Source of the DNA: Flavobacteriales bacterium
GTDB lineage: Bacteria; Bacteroidota; Bacteroidia; Flavobacteriales_F; PHOS-HE28
Direction of reading: 5' to 3'
DNA: 64,000 nt
NCBI GenBank assembly: GCA_020635715.1
Contig: JACJZG010000008.1
Coordinates: 1-64,000, forward strand
This document shows, in pieces, positions 42,202-51,418 of this stretch. Every line of letters begins with the position of its first letter. Positions within the stretch are counted from its first letter, which is position 1. Position numbers and translations under genes: made by a program. The notes under the pieces were generated by a model, which was not told the origin of the DNA, did not search any database, and worked only from the letters and a program-made list of their open reading frames with translations.

Positions 42202-43851
42202 ATGAGCCTCTTCCGCAAGAAGCCCTTGGACGGTGCGGTGGCGCCGGAGGGCGAGATCCACGGTGGCGATACGCTCGGAAGACACCTCACCGTTCGCGAC
42301 CTCACCTTCTTCGGCATCGCCGCCATCATCGGAGCGGGCAGCTTCAGCAGCATGGGCGAGGCCTGCTTCAAAGGCGGTCCGGGGGTGGTGCTGCTCTTCG
42401 TGATGTGCGGCATCGCCTGCGGCTTCACGGCGCTGTGCTATGCTGAGTTCGCAGCGCGCGTGCCCGCGAGCGGCAGTGCCTACACCTATGCGTACGTCAC
42501 CTTCGGGGAGCTCTTCGCCTGGGTGATCGGTTGGGCGTTGCTGATGGAGTACAGCATCGGGAACATCTACGTGGCCTTCAGTTGGAGCGGCTACTTCACC
42601 AACCTGATGGAAGGACTCGGGCTGCACCTGCCCGAATGGCTCACCATCAATTATCGCAGTGCGAGCCGGGCCTTCGCGGAAGGAACTGCGGGTGAAGGTC
42701 TTGCTGCATGGAACAATGCTCCGCGCCTCGGCGGTCTGCGCATCATCTTCGATCTGCCCGCCGTTGCGATCAATGTGCTCATCACCTGGCTGGTATACGT
42801 GGGCGTGAAGGAGAGCCGGAACGTGAGCAACGCCATGGTGATCCTGAAGCTCGCGATCATCGTGCTGGTGGTGTTTGTGGGGGCGGCCTATGTCGACATC
42901 GATAACTGGACACCCTTCCTGCCGAACGGCTTCGGTGGTGTGATGGCGGGTGTGAGCGCGGTCTTCTTCGCCTACATCGGCTTCGACGCCGTGAGCACCC
43001 TGGCCGAGGAGAGCAAGGATCCGCAACGCGACCTGCCGCGCGGCATGATCCGCTCCCTGGTGATCTGCACCGCTGTCTATGTCCTGCTGGCGCTCGTGCT
43101 CACCGGAATGGTGAATTGGTCCCAGCTTGATGTGAGCGATCCGCTCGCCGAGGTCTTCCAATTGCGCGGGGTGAAGTGGATGCTGTACATCGTAAGCATC
43201 GCCGCCGTGGTGGCCATGACCAGCGTGTTGTTGGTGTTCCAGCTCGGCCAGCCGAGGATCTGGATGAGCATGAGCCGCGACGGCCTGTTGCCGAAGAAGT
43301 TCGCGAGCATCCATCCGAAGCACCGCACACCGGGCTTCAGCACCATTGTCACGGGTCTGGTCGTCGGTCTGCCGATCTTCTTCACGGACGAGAGCTTCAT
43401 CCTGGACTTCACGAGCATCGGCACCCTCTTCGCCTTCGTGCTGGTCTGCGGTGGCGTATTGCTCCTGCCGCAGCGTCCCAGGGAGAAGGGGCGCTTCCAC
43501 CTGCCCTATTTCAACAGCCGCTGGACGGCACCGCTGCTGCTGGTCGGCGTCGTGCTGTTGCTGGTGATGACCATTCCGGACTATTTCCCGGGCTTGCTGG
43601 ATATCGAGGGTCATGCCGCGCAGAACATCCCACAGCTCATCTTCTGGCCGATGGCCCTTCTGCTCGTGATCATGGCGCACCTGAAGCAGTGGTCCCTGAT
43701 CCCGTTGCTCGGCCTGCTCTCGTGCAGCTATCTGCTCACCGGAATGGAGGTGAGCAACTGGTCGTGGTTCAGCGTCTGGCTCGTGATCGGGCTGGTCTGC
43801 TACTTCGCCTACGGATACCGCCATAGCAAGCTCGCCGCCCAACGCCCATGA
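42202..43851 (+). CDS. APC family amino acid permease, CAT-type
   Basis: The 549-residue inner-membrane protein has about 14 hydrophobic segments. It shows the APC helix 1 motif (TFFGIAAIIGAGSFSSMGEA) and the CAT-branch segment FAYIGFDAVSTLAEESKDPQ followed by RDLPRGMI. CAT-type carriers move amino acids or polyamines with protons. The gene overlaps the next transporter by 4 bp (ATGA), so both are one unit. Confidence 0.92.
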   Translation: MSLFRKKPLDGAVAPEGEIHGGDTLGRHLTVRDLTFFGIAAIIGAGSFSSMGEACFKGGPGVVLLFVMCGIACGFTALCYAEFAARVPASGSAYTYAYVTFGELFAWVIGWALLMEYSIGNIYVAFSWSGYFTNLMEGLGLHLPEWLTINYRSASRAFAEGTAGEGLAAWNNAPRLGGLRIIFDLPAVAINVLITWLVYVGVKESRNVSNAMVILKLAIIVLVVFVGAAYVDIDNWTPFLPNGFGGVMAGVSAVFFAYIGFDAVSTLAEESKDPQRDLPRGMIRSLVICTAVYVLLALVLTGMVNWSQLDVSDPLAEVFQLRGVKWMLYIVSIAAVVAMTSVLLVFQLGQPRIWMSMSRDGLLPKKFASIHPKHRTPGFSTIVTGLVVGLPIFFTDESFILDFTSIGTLFAFVLVCGGVLLLPQRPREKGRFHLPYFNSRWTAPLLLVGVVLLLVMTIPDYFPGLLDIEGHAAQNIPQLIFWPMALLLVIMAHLKQWSLIPLLGLLSCSYLLTGMEVSNWSWFSVWLVIGLVCYFAYGYRHSKLAAQRP

Positions 43852-45080
43852 TGTCCCGAACCAACCGGCTCACCCTCTGGATCCTCATCGCCATGGTGAT
43901 CGGCATCGGTGTGGGCTATGCGATGCACGTGGGTATGGAGGAGGTGACGCGCAAGGAGGTGGCCAGCAACCTCAAGATCCTGACGGACATCTTCCTGCGC
44001 CTGGTGAAGATGATCATCGCGCCCTTGGTGTTCAGCACGCTCGTGGTGGGCATCGCGAAGTTGGGCGACATGAAGACCGTGGGTCGTGTGGGTGGTCGTG
44101 CGCTGCTGTGGTTCATGTCGGCCTCGTTGATCAGCCTGCTGCTGGGTATGGTGCTTGTGAACTTCCTGAAGCCGGGCGTGGGCCTGCACCTGGAGGCGAG
44201 CGGTGATGTGGCTGACGTGATCGGTAAGACGCACGCGTTCACCTTGAAGGACTTCATCGCGCACCTCTTCCCCACAAGCCTGGTGGAGGCCATGGCAACG
44301 AACGAGGTGCTGCAGATCGTCGTGTTCAGCATCTTCTTCGGCGTGGCCTGTGCCAGCATCGGGGATTATGCAGTGCCGGTGGTGAAGCTGCTGGAGAGCG
44401 TGGCCCACGTGATCCTGAAGATGGTGGGCTATGTGATGAACTTCGCGCCGCTCGGCGTGTTCGGTGCCATCGCCGCGGTGATCGCGATCCATGGGCTGGG
44501 TGTATTGAGCACCTACGCGGTCTACATCGGGCAGTTCTACATCGGCCTTGCGGTGCTCTGGCTCATCCTGCTCATTGCTGGTTACCTCTTCCTCGGGCGC
44601 CGTATGAAGGAGCTGTTGCGCCGCATCGTGCAACCCATCACCATCGCCTTCAGCACCACCAGCAGCGAGGCCGTGATGCCCAAGTTGATGGAGGAGCTCG
44701 AGCGCTTCGGTTGCAAGGACCGTGTCGTGAGCTTCGTGCTGCCGCTGGGTTACAGTTTCAACCTGGACGGCAGCATGATGTACATGACCTTCGCCAGCCT
44801 CTTCATCGCGCAGGTCTATGGTATCCACATGGACTTCGGCACCCAGCTCACCATGCTGCTCACGCTGATGTTGACCAGCAAGGGCATCGCTGGCGTACCC
44901 CGTGCATCATTGGTCGTCGTGGCGGCCACCCTCGGCATGTTCGGCGTGCCCGTGGAAGGTATCGCGCTCATCCTCCCGATCGACCACTTCTGCGACATGG
45001 GCCGCAGCGCCACGAACGTGGTGGGCAATGCCATCGCCACCAGCGTGGTGAGCAAGTGGGAGGGGGATCTGGGGCATTGA
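43848..45080 (+). CDS. Dicarboxylate/amino acid:cation symporter (DAACS, GltP/DctA-like)
   Basis: The 410-residue product has eight or so membrane helices and the family hairpin and helix motifs: the serine-rich stretch AFSTTSSEAVMPKLMEEL and the helix-7 region FNLDGSMMYMTFASLFIAQ (usually NMDGT). Members import glutamate, aspartate or C4-dicarboxylates with Na+ or H+. Two adjacent ATGs (43848 and 43851) can serve as start. It overlaps the permease stop, which suggests coupled translation and a shared amino acid uptake role. Confidence 0.92.
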   Translation: MMSRTNRLTLWILIAMVIGIGVGYAMHVGMEEVTRKEVASNLKILTDIFLRLVKMIIAPLVFSTLVVGIAKLGDMKTVGRVGGRALLWFMSASLISLLLGMVLVNFLKPGVGLHLEASGDVADVIGKTHAFTLKDFIAHLFPTSLVEAMATNEVLQIVVFSIFFGVACASIGDYAVPVVKLLESVAHVILKMVGYVMNFAPLGVFGAIAAVIAIHGLGVLSTYAVYIGQFYIGLAVLWLILLIAGYLFLGRRMKELLRRIVQPITIAFSTTSSEAVMPKLMEELERFGCKDRVVSFVLPLGYSFNLDGSMMYMTFASLFIAQVYGIHMDFGTQLTMLLTLMLTSKGIAGVPRASLVVVAATLGMFGVPVEGIALILPIDHFCDMGRSATNVVGNAIATSVVSKWEGDLGH

Positions 45081-45249
45081 TGACCTCCACCGCAGCGAAG
45101 CAGCGCACACCACGTATCCGGACAGTTCTTATTGGGCGATACGGGAACCGTGGGTGGCCGTGAGGACCGCCAAGGCAGCCGAGACAGACCTAGGAAGTAA
45201 ATACGAGGCCTTCTTGGTGCTCGCGCCCGGTTGCGATGAATGATGCGGC

Positions 45250-46620
45250 TCACATCCGCAGCAGCCCGGGCATCACGCCCAGCACCACCACGGCCGCACC
45301 GCAGATCGAGATCACCAGCCAGTTGAGCGGGGCCACCACGATGGGCTTGCTTTCCTGCTCCTGCGCGGTGAAGGCCTCGCGCACCACAAGGATGTAGTAG
45401 TAGATGCCTACGATGGCCATCACTACGGCCACAACGGTCGTCCAGAGGTAACCCTGCGTCAGGCTGATCACGAAGACACGGTACTTGGCCACGAAACCGG
45501 CCGTCAAGGGGATACCCGCCAACGACAGCAACATCAACAGGGTCGCCACGGCGATCCACGGGTTGCTTTGGAAGAGGCCGCGGAAGATGCGGATGTTCTC
45601 ATCGCCCAGCGCCGCACGTTTCGCCAGGGTGAGCACGATGAAAAGGCCCACGGTGGCCATGGCGTAGGTGCCGAGGTAATAGAAGAGCACTTCGGGCGTA
45701 CGCGCATCAGTACCCAGGAAGGCCAGCAGTAGGAAGCCCGTGTGCGCGATGCTGGAGTAGGCCATCAGGCGCTTGAACTGCGTCTGGCGCAGCGCGACGA
45801 TGTTGCCGAGGAATAGCGTGCAAATGGTCATCACCACGAGCATCGTCTCCACCGCACCCGGCAGCTGGAGGTTCGCGATCAGGCGGTAGAAGGCTGCGAA
45901 GGCCGCGGTCTTCACCACGGTGCTCATGAAGGCCGTGATGAGCGTCGGTGCGCCCTCGTACACATCCGGGCTCCAGAAGTGGAAGGGCACAGCGGCCACC
46001 TTGAAGGCCACCCCGGCGATCGTTAGGAAAAGGCCAAGCAGGAAGATCATGTCCTGCCCACCGACCAGCGCCGTGGAGAATGCTTCGATCGCCGCCAAGT
46101 CGAAGGAGGCGGTCGCGCCATAGATCAGGGCCAGGCCCATCAACAGGAAGCCCGAGGCGAAGGAGCCCTGCAGGAAGTACTTGAAGGCCGCCTCGCCACT
46201 GCGGAAGCTGTCGCGTTTGCCACCCGCCAGGATGTATAAAGGGATGCTCAGGATCTCGATGCCGAGGAAGAGCACGACCAAATTGGTGAAGCTGCAGATC
46301 AGCAACCCGCCGATGAGCGAGAACACCATCAAGGCGTATTGCTCGGCCACGTTCTCCTTCACCTTGGCATAGTAGTCGATGCCGAAGAGGAAGAGCAGCA
46401 CGGTCACCACGATCATCACCAAGGAGAAGGAACGCGCGTAGGTGTCGAACTGGATGATGCCGTTGAACAGCGGGCTTTCGAGGTGCCAGTCGGCCGCGAC
46501 CAGGACGAAGGCGGCCAGCAGGCCGGCGATGCCCACGCCCGCGATGGCGCCGCGGTTGTTGAACAGCCCCAGGTAGAGCAGCACCACGCCGAGCACGGAA
46601 AGGAGGACGAGGACGCTCAT
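45250..46620 (-). CDS. nuoN: NADH-quinone oxidoreductase subunit N
   Basis: From ATG 46620 (MSVLVLLSVLGVVLLYLG) the 456-residue product is one of three antiporter-like proton-pumping subunits of complex I, with about 14 helices and the conserved Lys in the core stretch (AAVPFHFWSPDVYEGAPTLI). It is the last gene of the nuo unit, 1 bp behind nuoM. In-frame codons upstream extend into nuoM and are not used. No clear terminator is seen in the 169 bp behind it. Confidence 0.93.
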   Translation of the reverse strand: MSVLVLLSVLGVVLLYLGLFNNRGAIAGVGIAGLLAAFVLVAADWHLESPLFNGIIQFDTYARSFSLVMIVVTVLLFLFGIDYYAKVKENVAEQYALMVFSLIGGLLICSFTNLVVLFLGIEILSIPLYILAGGKRDSFRSGEAAFKYFLQGSFASGFLLMGLALIYGATASFDLAAIEAFSTALVGGQDMIFLLGLFLTIAGVAFKVAAVPFHFWSPDVYEGAPTLITAFMSTVVKTAAFAAFYRLIANLQLPGAVETMLVVMTICTLFLGNIVALRQTQFKRLMAYSSIAHTGFLLLAFLGTDARTPEVLFYYLGTYAMATVGLFIVLTLAKRAALGDENIRIFRGLFQSNPWIAVATLLMLLSLAGIPLTAGFVAKYRVFVISLTQGYLWTTVVAVVMAIVGIYYYILVVREAFTAQEQESKPIVVAPLNWLVISICGAAVVVLGVMPGLLRM

Positions 46621-46621
46621 C

Positions 46622-48058
46622 TCAGTGTACCGATAGGCTTGAAAGGAGTTGTTGCACCGGCGCATCCACCAGCTCGAGGATCGGGCCGGGATATACACCG
46701 AGGATCAGGGTCACCGCGATCAGGGGCACGAGGTAGAGATGGTCGCGCATGCCCGCATCCTGCAGGGTCACGTTGGCACGGTCGGGGCCGAGCATCACCC
46801 GCTGGTAGGCGTAGAGCATGTAGATGGCCCCGATCACGATGGTCGTCAACGCGAAGAGGGTCAGCCAGCCGTTCACCTGCCACAGCCCTGCGAACATCAG
46901 CCATTCTCCCACGAAGCTCTGCGTGAGCGGCAGGGCCACCGCGTTGACCAGCACGAGCAGGAAGAGGGCCGCGAGCCGTGGGGCATGACCCTTCAAGCCG
47001 CCCATGGCCCCCATGTCGGTGGTACCGGTGCGCTCCTGCATGGCGCCCACGAGGTAGAGCATGCCCAGCACCAGGATGGCGTGCGCGAAGGCCTGGTAGA
47101 AGGAACCGCTGATGCCGTATGTGTTCCAAGCGAAGAGCCCGGCGCACAACACACCCACGTGGCTCAGGGAGGAGAAGGCGACCAGCCGTTTGAAGTCCGA
47201 CTGGCGGAAGGCGATCACACCACCGTACACCGCACCGATCAATGCGAGCACGATCACCGTGGTCTGCCAATGCTCCACGCCCGCCGGAACGATCGGGAAG
47301 ACGAGCTTGTAGACGCCGTACAGGCCCATCTTCAGCATGACAGCGCCGAGGACCATCGTTCCCTGGATGGGGGCCATGTAGTACGTCTCCGGCTGCCAGC
47401 TGTGGAAGGGGAAGATGGGCAACTTGATGGCGAAGGCGAGGAAGAGCGCCCAGAACAACCAGAGCTGTGTGCTGGTCGGGATGCTCAAGTTCGCCAGGGC
47501 GGTGAAGTCGCCGTTGCCGCCGCTCTGGATCAGCAGGTACACGATGCCGAAGAGCAACGAAAGGCCGCCGACCAAGGTGTAGATGAAGAAGCGCACCGTG
47601 ATGGCCCGACGATCCGCGCCACCCCAGAAGAGCAGCAGGAAGAAGACGGGGATCAGCGTGAGCTCGTAGCCGATGTAGAAGAGCAGTGCGTTCTGCGCCA
47701 GGAAGACGAGGTAGAGGAAGCTCTGCGTGAAGAGCAGCAGCCCGTTGAACAGCGCCGGTCGATCCTCCGGTTGGCCGTAGCCAGCACCGATGATGAAGGG
47801 GAAGACCACTGCCGTGAGGATCACCATCAACAGCCCCACGCCATCATAGCCCACCACGAAACGCAGGCCCCAGGCGTTCACCCAGTCGTAGTCGTAGTGG
47901 ATCACCGTGCCGCCCGTGTAACTGATCCAAGCGAAGAGCACCACGGCCAGCGAAGCAAGGCTGGCCACCAGCGCGATCGGACGCGCCTGCGTCGGACGCA
48001 TGGTCACCAGCAGCAGTGCGGTAAGGAAGGGGATGAGCAAGAGGAGCGCTGCGATCAT
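46622..48058 (-). CDS. nuoM: NADH-quinone oxidoreductase subunit M
   Basis: The 478-residue antiporter-like subunit has the family wording IKLPIFPFHSWQPETYYMAP and YELTLIPVFFLLLFWGGADR with the key Glu and Lys of the proton path. It is spaced 1 bp from both nuoL and nuoN, so the three are translated together. Confidence 0.95.
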   Translation of the reverse strand: MIAALLLLIPFLTALLLVTMRPTQARPIALVASLASLAVVLFAWISYTGGTVIHYDYDWVNAWGLRFVVGYDGVGLLMVILTAVVFPFIIGAGYGQPEDRPALFNGLLLFTQSFLYLVFLAQNALLFYIGYELTLIPVFFLLLFWGGADRRAITVRFFIYTLVGGLSLLFGIVYLLIQSGGNGDFTALANLSIPTSTQLWLFWALFLAFAIKLPIFPFHSWQPETYYMAPIQGTMVLGAVMLKMGLYGVYKLVFPIVPAGVEHWQTTVIVLALIGAVYGGVIAFRQSDFKRLVAFSSLSHVGVLCAGLFAWNTYGISGSFYQAFAHAILVLGMLYLVGAMQERTGTTDMGAMGGLKGHAPRLAALFLLVLVNAVALPLTQSFVGEWLMFAGLWQVNGWLTLFALTTIVIGAIYMLYAYQRVMLGPDRANVTLQDAGMRDHLYLVPLIAVTLILGVYPGPILELVDAPVQQLLSSLSVH

Positions 48059-48059
48059 C

Positions 48060-49943
48060 TCAGTTGCTCATGAGGGTGATGACGAGGAAGAGGATGAGCC
48101 CGGCGAGCATGGCCAGCATGTGGAAGCTCACATAGCCCGTCTGCAGGCGTCGGAAGCCATCGCCCAGGGAGTTCGCCGCCGCACCCACGCCGTTCATGAT
48201 CGGCACCATCACCTTCTGCTCCGCGATGCTGAACAGGTTCGTGCTCAACCAGGCGTAGGGCTTCTCGAACAAGGCGCGGTACAGTTCATCCACGCGCCAG
48301 CGCTGTGCGATCAACCGTTTGAAGAAGGGCATGTCCGCCTCGTTGCCTTCGAGGGTCGCCTTTTGCGCGAACCGCCCGTAGGCGATGTAGATCATCACCG
48401 CGACCAAAGCAGTGGTGATGCCCATCAAGGTCCACTCGGTGACATGGCTCAGCTCCAGGCTCTCGTTGCTGATGCCATCCGCCGCGCTCATGAGGAAATG
48501 CTTCATCGCCTCGTGGCCGCCGAATAGGTGGGGCAGGTTCAACAGGCCGCCAACCACGCTCAGCACCGCGAGGACCATCAAGGGCAGGGTCATCGAGAGG
48601 GGACTCTCATGCGGGTGTGCGTTGCCGCGGTACTTCCCATAGAACACCAGGAAGAGCAGGCGGAACATGTAGAAGGTCGTCATCAACGCGCCGATCAGGA
48701 GCAGGGCGAAGAGCACCGGTGAACGGTCGAACGCGAAGGCCATGATCAGGTCCTTGCTGAAGAAGCCGCTCATCAACGGCAGTCCGGAGATGGCAATGGT
48801 GCCGATGAAGAAGGTGAGGAAGGTGATCTTGATGTGACCCTTCAGGCCACCCATCTTCCGGATGTCCTGTTCGCCGCCCAACGCATGGATAACGCTGCCC
48901 GCACCAAGGAAGAGCAGGGCTTTGAAGAAGGCGTGGGTGGTCACGTGGAACATGGCCGCGCTGTAAGAGCCGAGGCCGAGCGCCACGAACATGTAGCCGA
49001 GCTGGCTCACGGTGGAGTAGGCGAGGACCTTCTTGATGTCGTTCTGGAACAGGCCGATGCTCGCGGCGATCAGCGCGGTGGCCGTACCGATCCACAGGAT
49101 GATGTCCTGCGTGAAGGGTGCCAGTTCGAAGAGCACGCTGCTACGGACCGTGAGGAAGATGCCGGCGGTCACCATCGTCGCGGCGTGGATCAGGGCGCTC
49201 ACCGGTGTGGGGCCGGCCATGGCATCGGGCAGCCAGGTGAAGAGCGGGATCTGCGCGCTCTTGCCCGTGGCCCCGATGAAGAGGAAGAGCGTGGCGGCGA
49301 TCATCATCGGGTCGTTGAAGCCCGTGGCCGCATCCATGATCGTGGCGTACTCGAGCGTGCCGAAGCGCTGGAACAGCAGCACCATCGCGAGCACCATGCC
49401 CACATCGCCGATGCGGTTCATCACGAAGGCCTTGCGCGCTGCGTAGTTGTACTCGGGCGTCTTGTACCAGAAACCGATCAGCAGGTAGCTGCAAAGACCC
49501 ACGCCTTCCCAACCGATGAAGGTGATCAGGAAGTTGCTGCCCATCACGAGCATCAGCATCGCGAAGCTGAAGAGGTTGAGCTGCGCGAAGAAGGTCGGTG
49601 CACGCTCGTCCTCGTGCATGTAGCCGATGGAGTAGAGGTGGATCAACGAGCCGATACCCGTCACGATCAACATCATCGTCAGGGAAAGCGCATCGATGCG
49701 CAACGCCAGCGGGATCTCCATGCTGCCGACGTGGATCCAGTCGAGCAGCTTCACCGTACGTCCTCCGGTCGTTGCATCGAAGCCCATGAAGAGCAGGATG
49801 CTGCAAACGAAGGCACCGGCCATCAGTGCGGTGGCCAGACCCCCGGCCGCGTTCGTGCTCAGCTTGCGACGCAGGGAGGCGAGGATGATCGCACCCATGA
49901 GCGGGAGCGCAGGTACCAATGCCGCGAGGAGATCCTGGTTCAT
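48060..49943 (-). CDS. nuoL: NADH-quinone oxidoreductase subunit L
   Basis: The 627-residue subunit is the most distal proton-pumping module of complex I. It shows FIGWEGVGLCSYLLIGFWY, the core TWLPDAMAGPTPVSALIHAA and a C-terminal extension corresponding to the lateral helix. Its ATG overlaps the nuoK stop (ATGA). Confidence 0.96.
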   Translation of the reverse strand: MNQDLLAALVPALPLMGAIILASLRRKLSTNAAGGLATALMAGAFVCSILLFMGFDATTGGRTVKLLDWIHVGSMEIPLALRIDALSLTMMLIVTGIGSLIHLYSIGYMHEDERAPTFFAQLNLFSFAMLMLVMGSNFLITFIGWEGVGLCSYLLIGFWYKTPEYNYAARKAFVMNRIGDVGMVLAMVLLFQRFGTLEYATIMDAATGFNDPMMIAATLFLFIGATGKSAQIPLFTWLPDAMAGPTPVSALIHAATMVTAGIFLTVRSSVLFELAPFTQDIILWIGTATALIAASIGLFQNDIKKVLAYSTVSQLGYMFVALGLGSYSAAMFHVTTHAFFKALLFLGAGSVIHALGGEQDIRKMGGLKGHIKITFLTFFIGTIAISGLPLMSGFFSKDLIMAFAFDRSPVLFALLLIGALMTTFYMFRLLFLVFYGKYRGNAHPHESPLSMTLPLMVLAVLSVVGGLLNLPHLFGGHEAMKHFLMSAADGISNESLELSHVTEWTLMGITTALVAVMIYIAYGRFAQKATLEGNEADMPFFKRLIAQRWRVDELYRALFEKPYAWLSTNLFSIAEQKVMVPIMNGVGAAANSLGDGFRRLQTGYVSFHMLAMLAGLILFLVITLMSN

Positions 49944-50272
49944 CCTTTCAAGCGGTTCAATTGGTTCACATCCACGCTGTCCACGTTGCGTTTCATCATC
50001 ACCAGGATGGACAGTCCCACGGTGACCTCAGCGGCCGCCACGAGCATGATGAAGAATACGAAGACCTGCGCCCGCGGATCGCTGTGGTGTGCGCTGAAGG
50101 CCGTGAGCAGCAGGTTCACGCTGTTGAACATCAGCTCCAGGCACATCAGGATGATGATGGTGTTGCGACGGAAGACCACCCCTGCGGCACCGATGCTGAA
50201 GAGCAGGAAGCTCAGCAGGATGTAGTGCTCCAGCGGAACGATACGGATGGCGGTGATGATGCCCTCTTCCAT
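49940..50272 (-). CDS. nuoK: NADH-quinone oxidoreductase subunit K
   Basis: From ATG 50272 (MEEGIITAIRIVPLEHYILL) the 110-residue, three-helix membrane subunit carries the conserved Glu residues in RRNTIIILMCLELMFNSVNL and VAAAEVTVGLSI. The TTG at 50278 is in frame but lies within the nuoJ stop region; the ATG 2 bp behind nuoJ is preferred. Confidence 0.95.
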   Translation of the reverse strand: MEEGIITAIRIVPLEHYILLSFLLFSIGAAGVVFRRNTIIILMCLELMFNSVNLLLTAFSAHHSDPRAQVFVFFIMLVAAAEVTVGLSILVMMKRNVDSVDVNQLNRLKG

Positions 50273-50274
50273 GG

Positions 50275-50829
50275 TCAACGGCGACGTTCCAATTCCGCAG
50301 GGGTTAGCCCCTCTCCGTCGGAGAGGGGATGGGGTGAGGGTGTCTCCTTCTTGGCGAGCATCACCACTCCAACGATCGCGCTCAGGAAGAGCACGCTGCT
50401 CACCTCGAAGGGCAGCAGGAATTCAGTGAAGAGCACATGGCCCACCGTCTTCACAAGGCCCACACCGGGGTCGAAGTCGTTCGTGGCCGAGATCGTCACC
50501 CCATGACGGATGGCCGCAGCGAGCGTGATGAACAAGAGGCCACCTCCCGTCACTGCCGCGACACGCATGCCCAGCGACTTCATCGGCTCGGTGGCGGTGT
50601 TCAGGTTGAGCAGCATGATCACGAAGAGGAAGAGCACCATGATGGCCCCCGTGTAAACGATCACATGCACCATGGCCAGGAACTGCGCGTTCAGCAGGAT
50701 GTAGTGGCCTGCGATGCTCAGGAAGCAGACCACAAGCGCGATCACGCTGTTGATCGGGTTGCGCGCGCTCACCACGATCAGCGCGCTGACGACGCTGAGA
50801 GCGGCAAGAATGTAGAAGAGCGCGAGCAT
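50275..50829 (-). CDS. nuoJ: NADH-quinone oxidoreductase subunit J
   Basis: The 184-residue membrane subunit has five helices (ALFYILAALSVVSALIVV, then GHYILLNAQFLAMVHVIVYT with the conserved GAIMVLFLFV). The last 23 codons (ETPSPHPLSDGEGL and on) are encoded by a dispersed-type palindrome at 50308-50328, so the native end was probably replaced or lengthened by repeat insertion. The gene ends 2 bp before nuoK. Confidence 0.95.
   Translation of the reverse strand: MLALFYILAALSVVSALIVVSARNPINSVIALVVCFLSIAGHYILLNAQFLAMVHVIVYTGAIMVLFLFVIMLLNLNTATEPMKSLGMRVAAVTGGGLLFITLAAAIRHGVTISATNDFDPGVGLVKTVGHVLFTEFLLPFEVSSVLFLSAIVGVVMLAKKETPSPHPLSDGEGLTPAELERRR
50308..50328. repeat. REP-like palindrome inside the 3' end of nuoJ
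   Basis: CCCCTCTCC (50308-50316) and GGAGAGGGG (50320-50328) pair perfectly around GTC, followed by ATGGGGTGAGGG. This wording resembles a dispersed palindromic repeat seen in many unrelated bacterial genomes, usually between genes. Here it is in frame and coding, giving the PLSDGEG tail of NuoJ. Confidence 0.75.
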
Positions 50830-50833
50830 CGGA

Positions 50834-51418
50834 TCAGCGATTGTGGGCGTAACGATGGTTCTCCTTGAACTTCAGAACGGCCGGTGTCTGGCGCTTGCTC
50901 ACGTCCACGCGCTTCGCGGGATCCATCGGCTCCACCAACTCGTCCTTGCCGAAGACGAAGGGCATGCGCAGGTAATCGGCTTGCACGATGCGGTCGGTGA
51001 GGAAGATGGCCTCCTTCGGGCAGGCCTCTTCGCAATCGCCGCAATAGATGCAGCGCAGCATGTCGATCTCGTACACCGTGGCGTACTTCTCCTCCCGGTA
51101 GAGGTGCTCCTCACCTTTCTTGCGTTCCCCGCTGGTCATGGTGATCGCCTCGGCCGGGCAGGCCACCGCGCACAGGCCACAGGCGGTGCAGCGTTCACGT
51201 CCCTTCTCGTCGCGCTTCAGCACATGCTGGCCCCGGTAGATGCCGGCGATCGGCCGCTTCTGCTCGGGGTACTTGATGGTGGGCTTCCTGCGGAAGAAGT
51301 GCTTGATGGTGATGAGCAGGCCTCCCACCATCGCTGGCAGGTAGATGCGCTCCATCAGCGTCATCTTCTTGTCGCTCACCACCTTCGAGCGGTTCGTCAG
51401 GGGTTGCATCGTGCTCAT
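50834..51418 (-). CDS. nuoI: NADH-quinone oxidoreductase subunit I
   Basis: The 194-residue subunit (from ATG 51418, overlapping the nuoH stop as ATGA) carries two 4Fe-4S motifs, CTACGLCAVACP and CIYCGDCEEACP, that form clusters N6a and N6b and pass electrons to NuoB. A membrane-bound start segment (MVGGLLITIKHFFRRKPTI) anchors it to the arm. Confidence 0.96.
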   Translation of the reverse strand: MSTMQPLTNRSKVVSDKKMTLMERIYLPAMVGGLLITIKHFFRRKPTIKYPEQKRPIAGIYRGQHVLKRDEKGRERCTACGLCAVACPAEAITMTSGERKKGEEHLYREEKYATVYEIDMLRCIYCGDCEEACPKEAIFLTDRIVQADYLRMPFVFGKDELVEPMDPAKRVDVSKRQTPAVLKFKENHRYAHNR

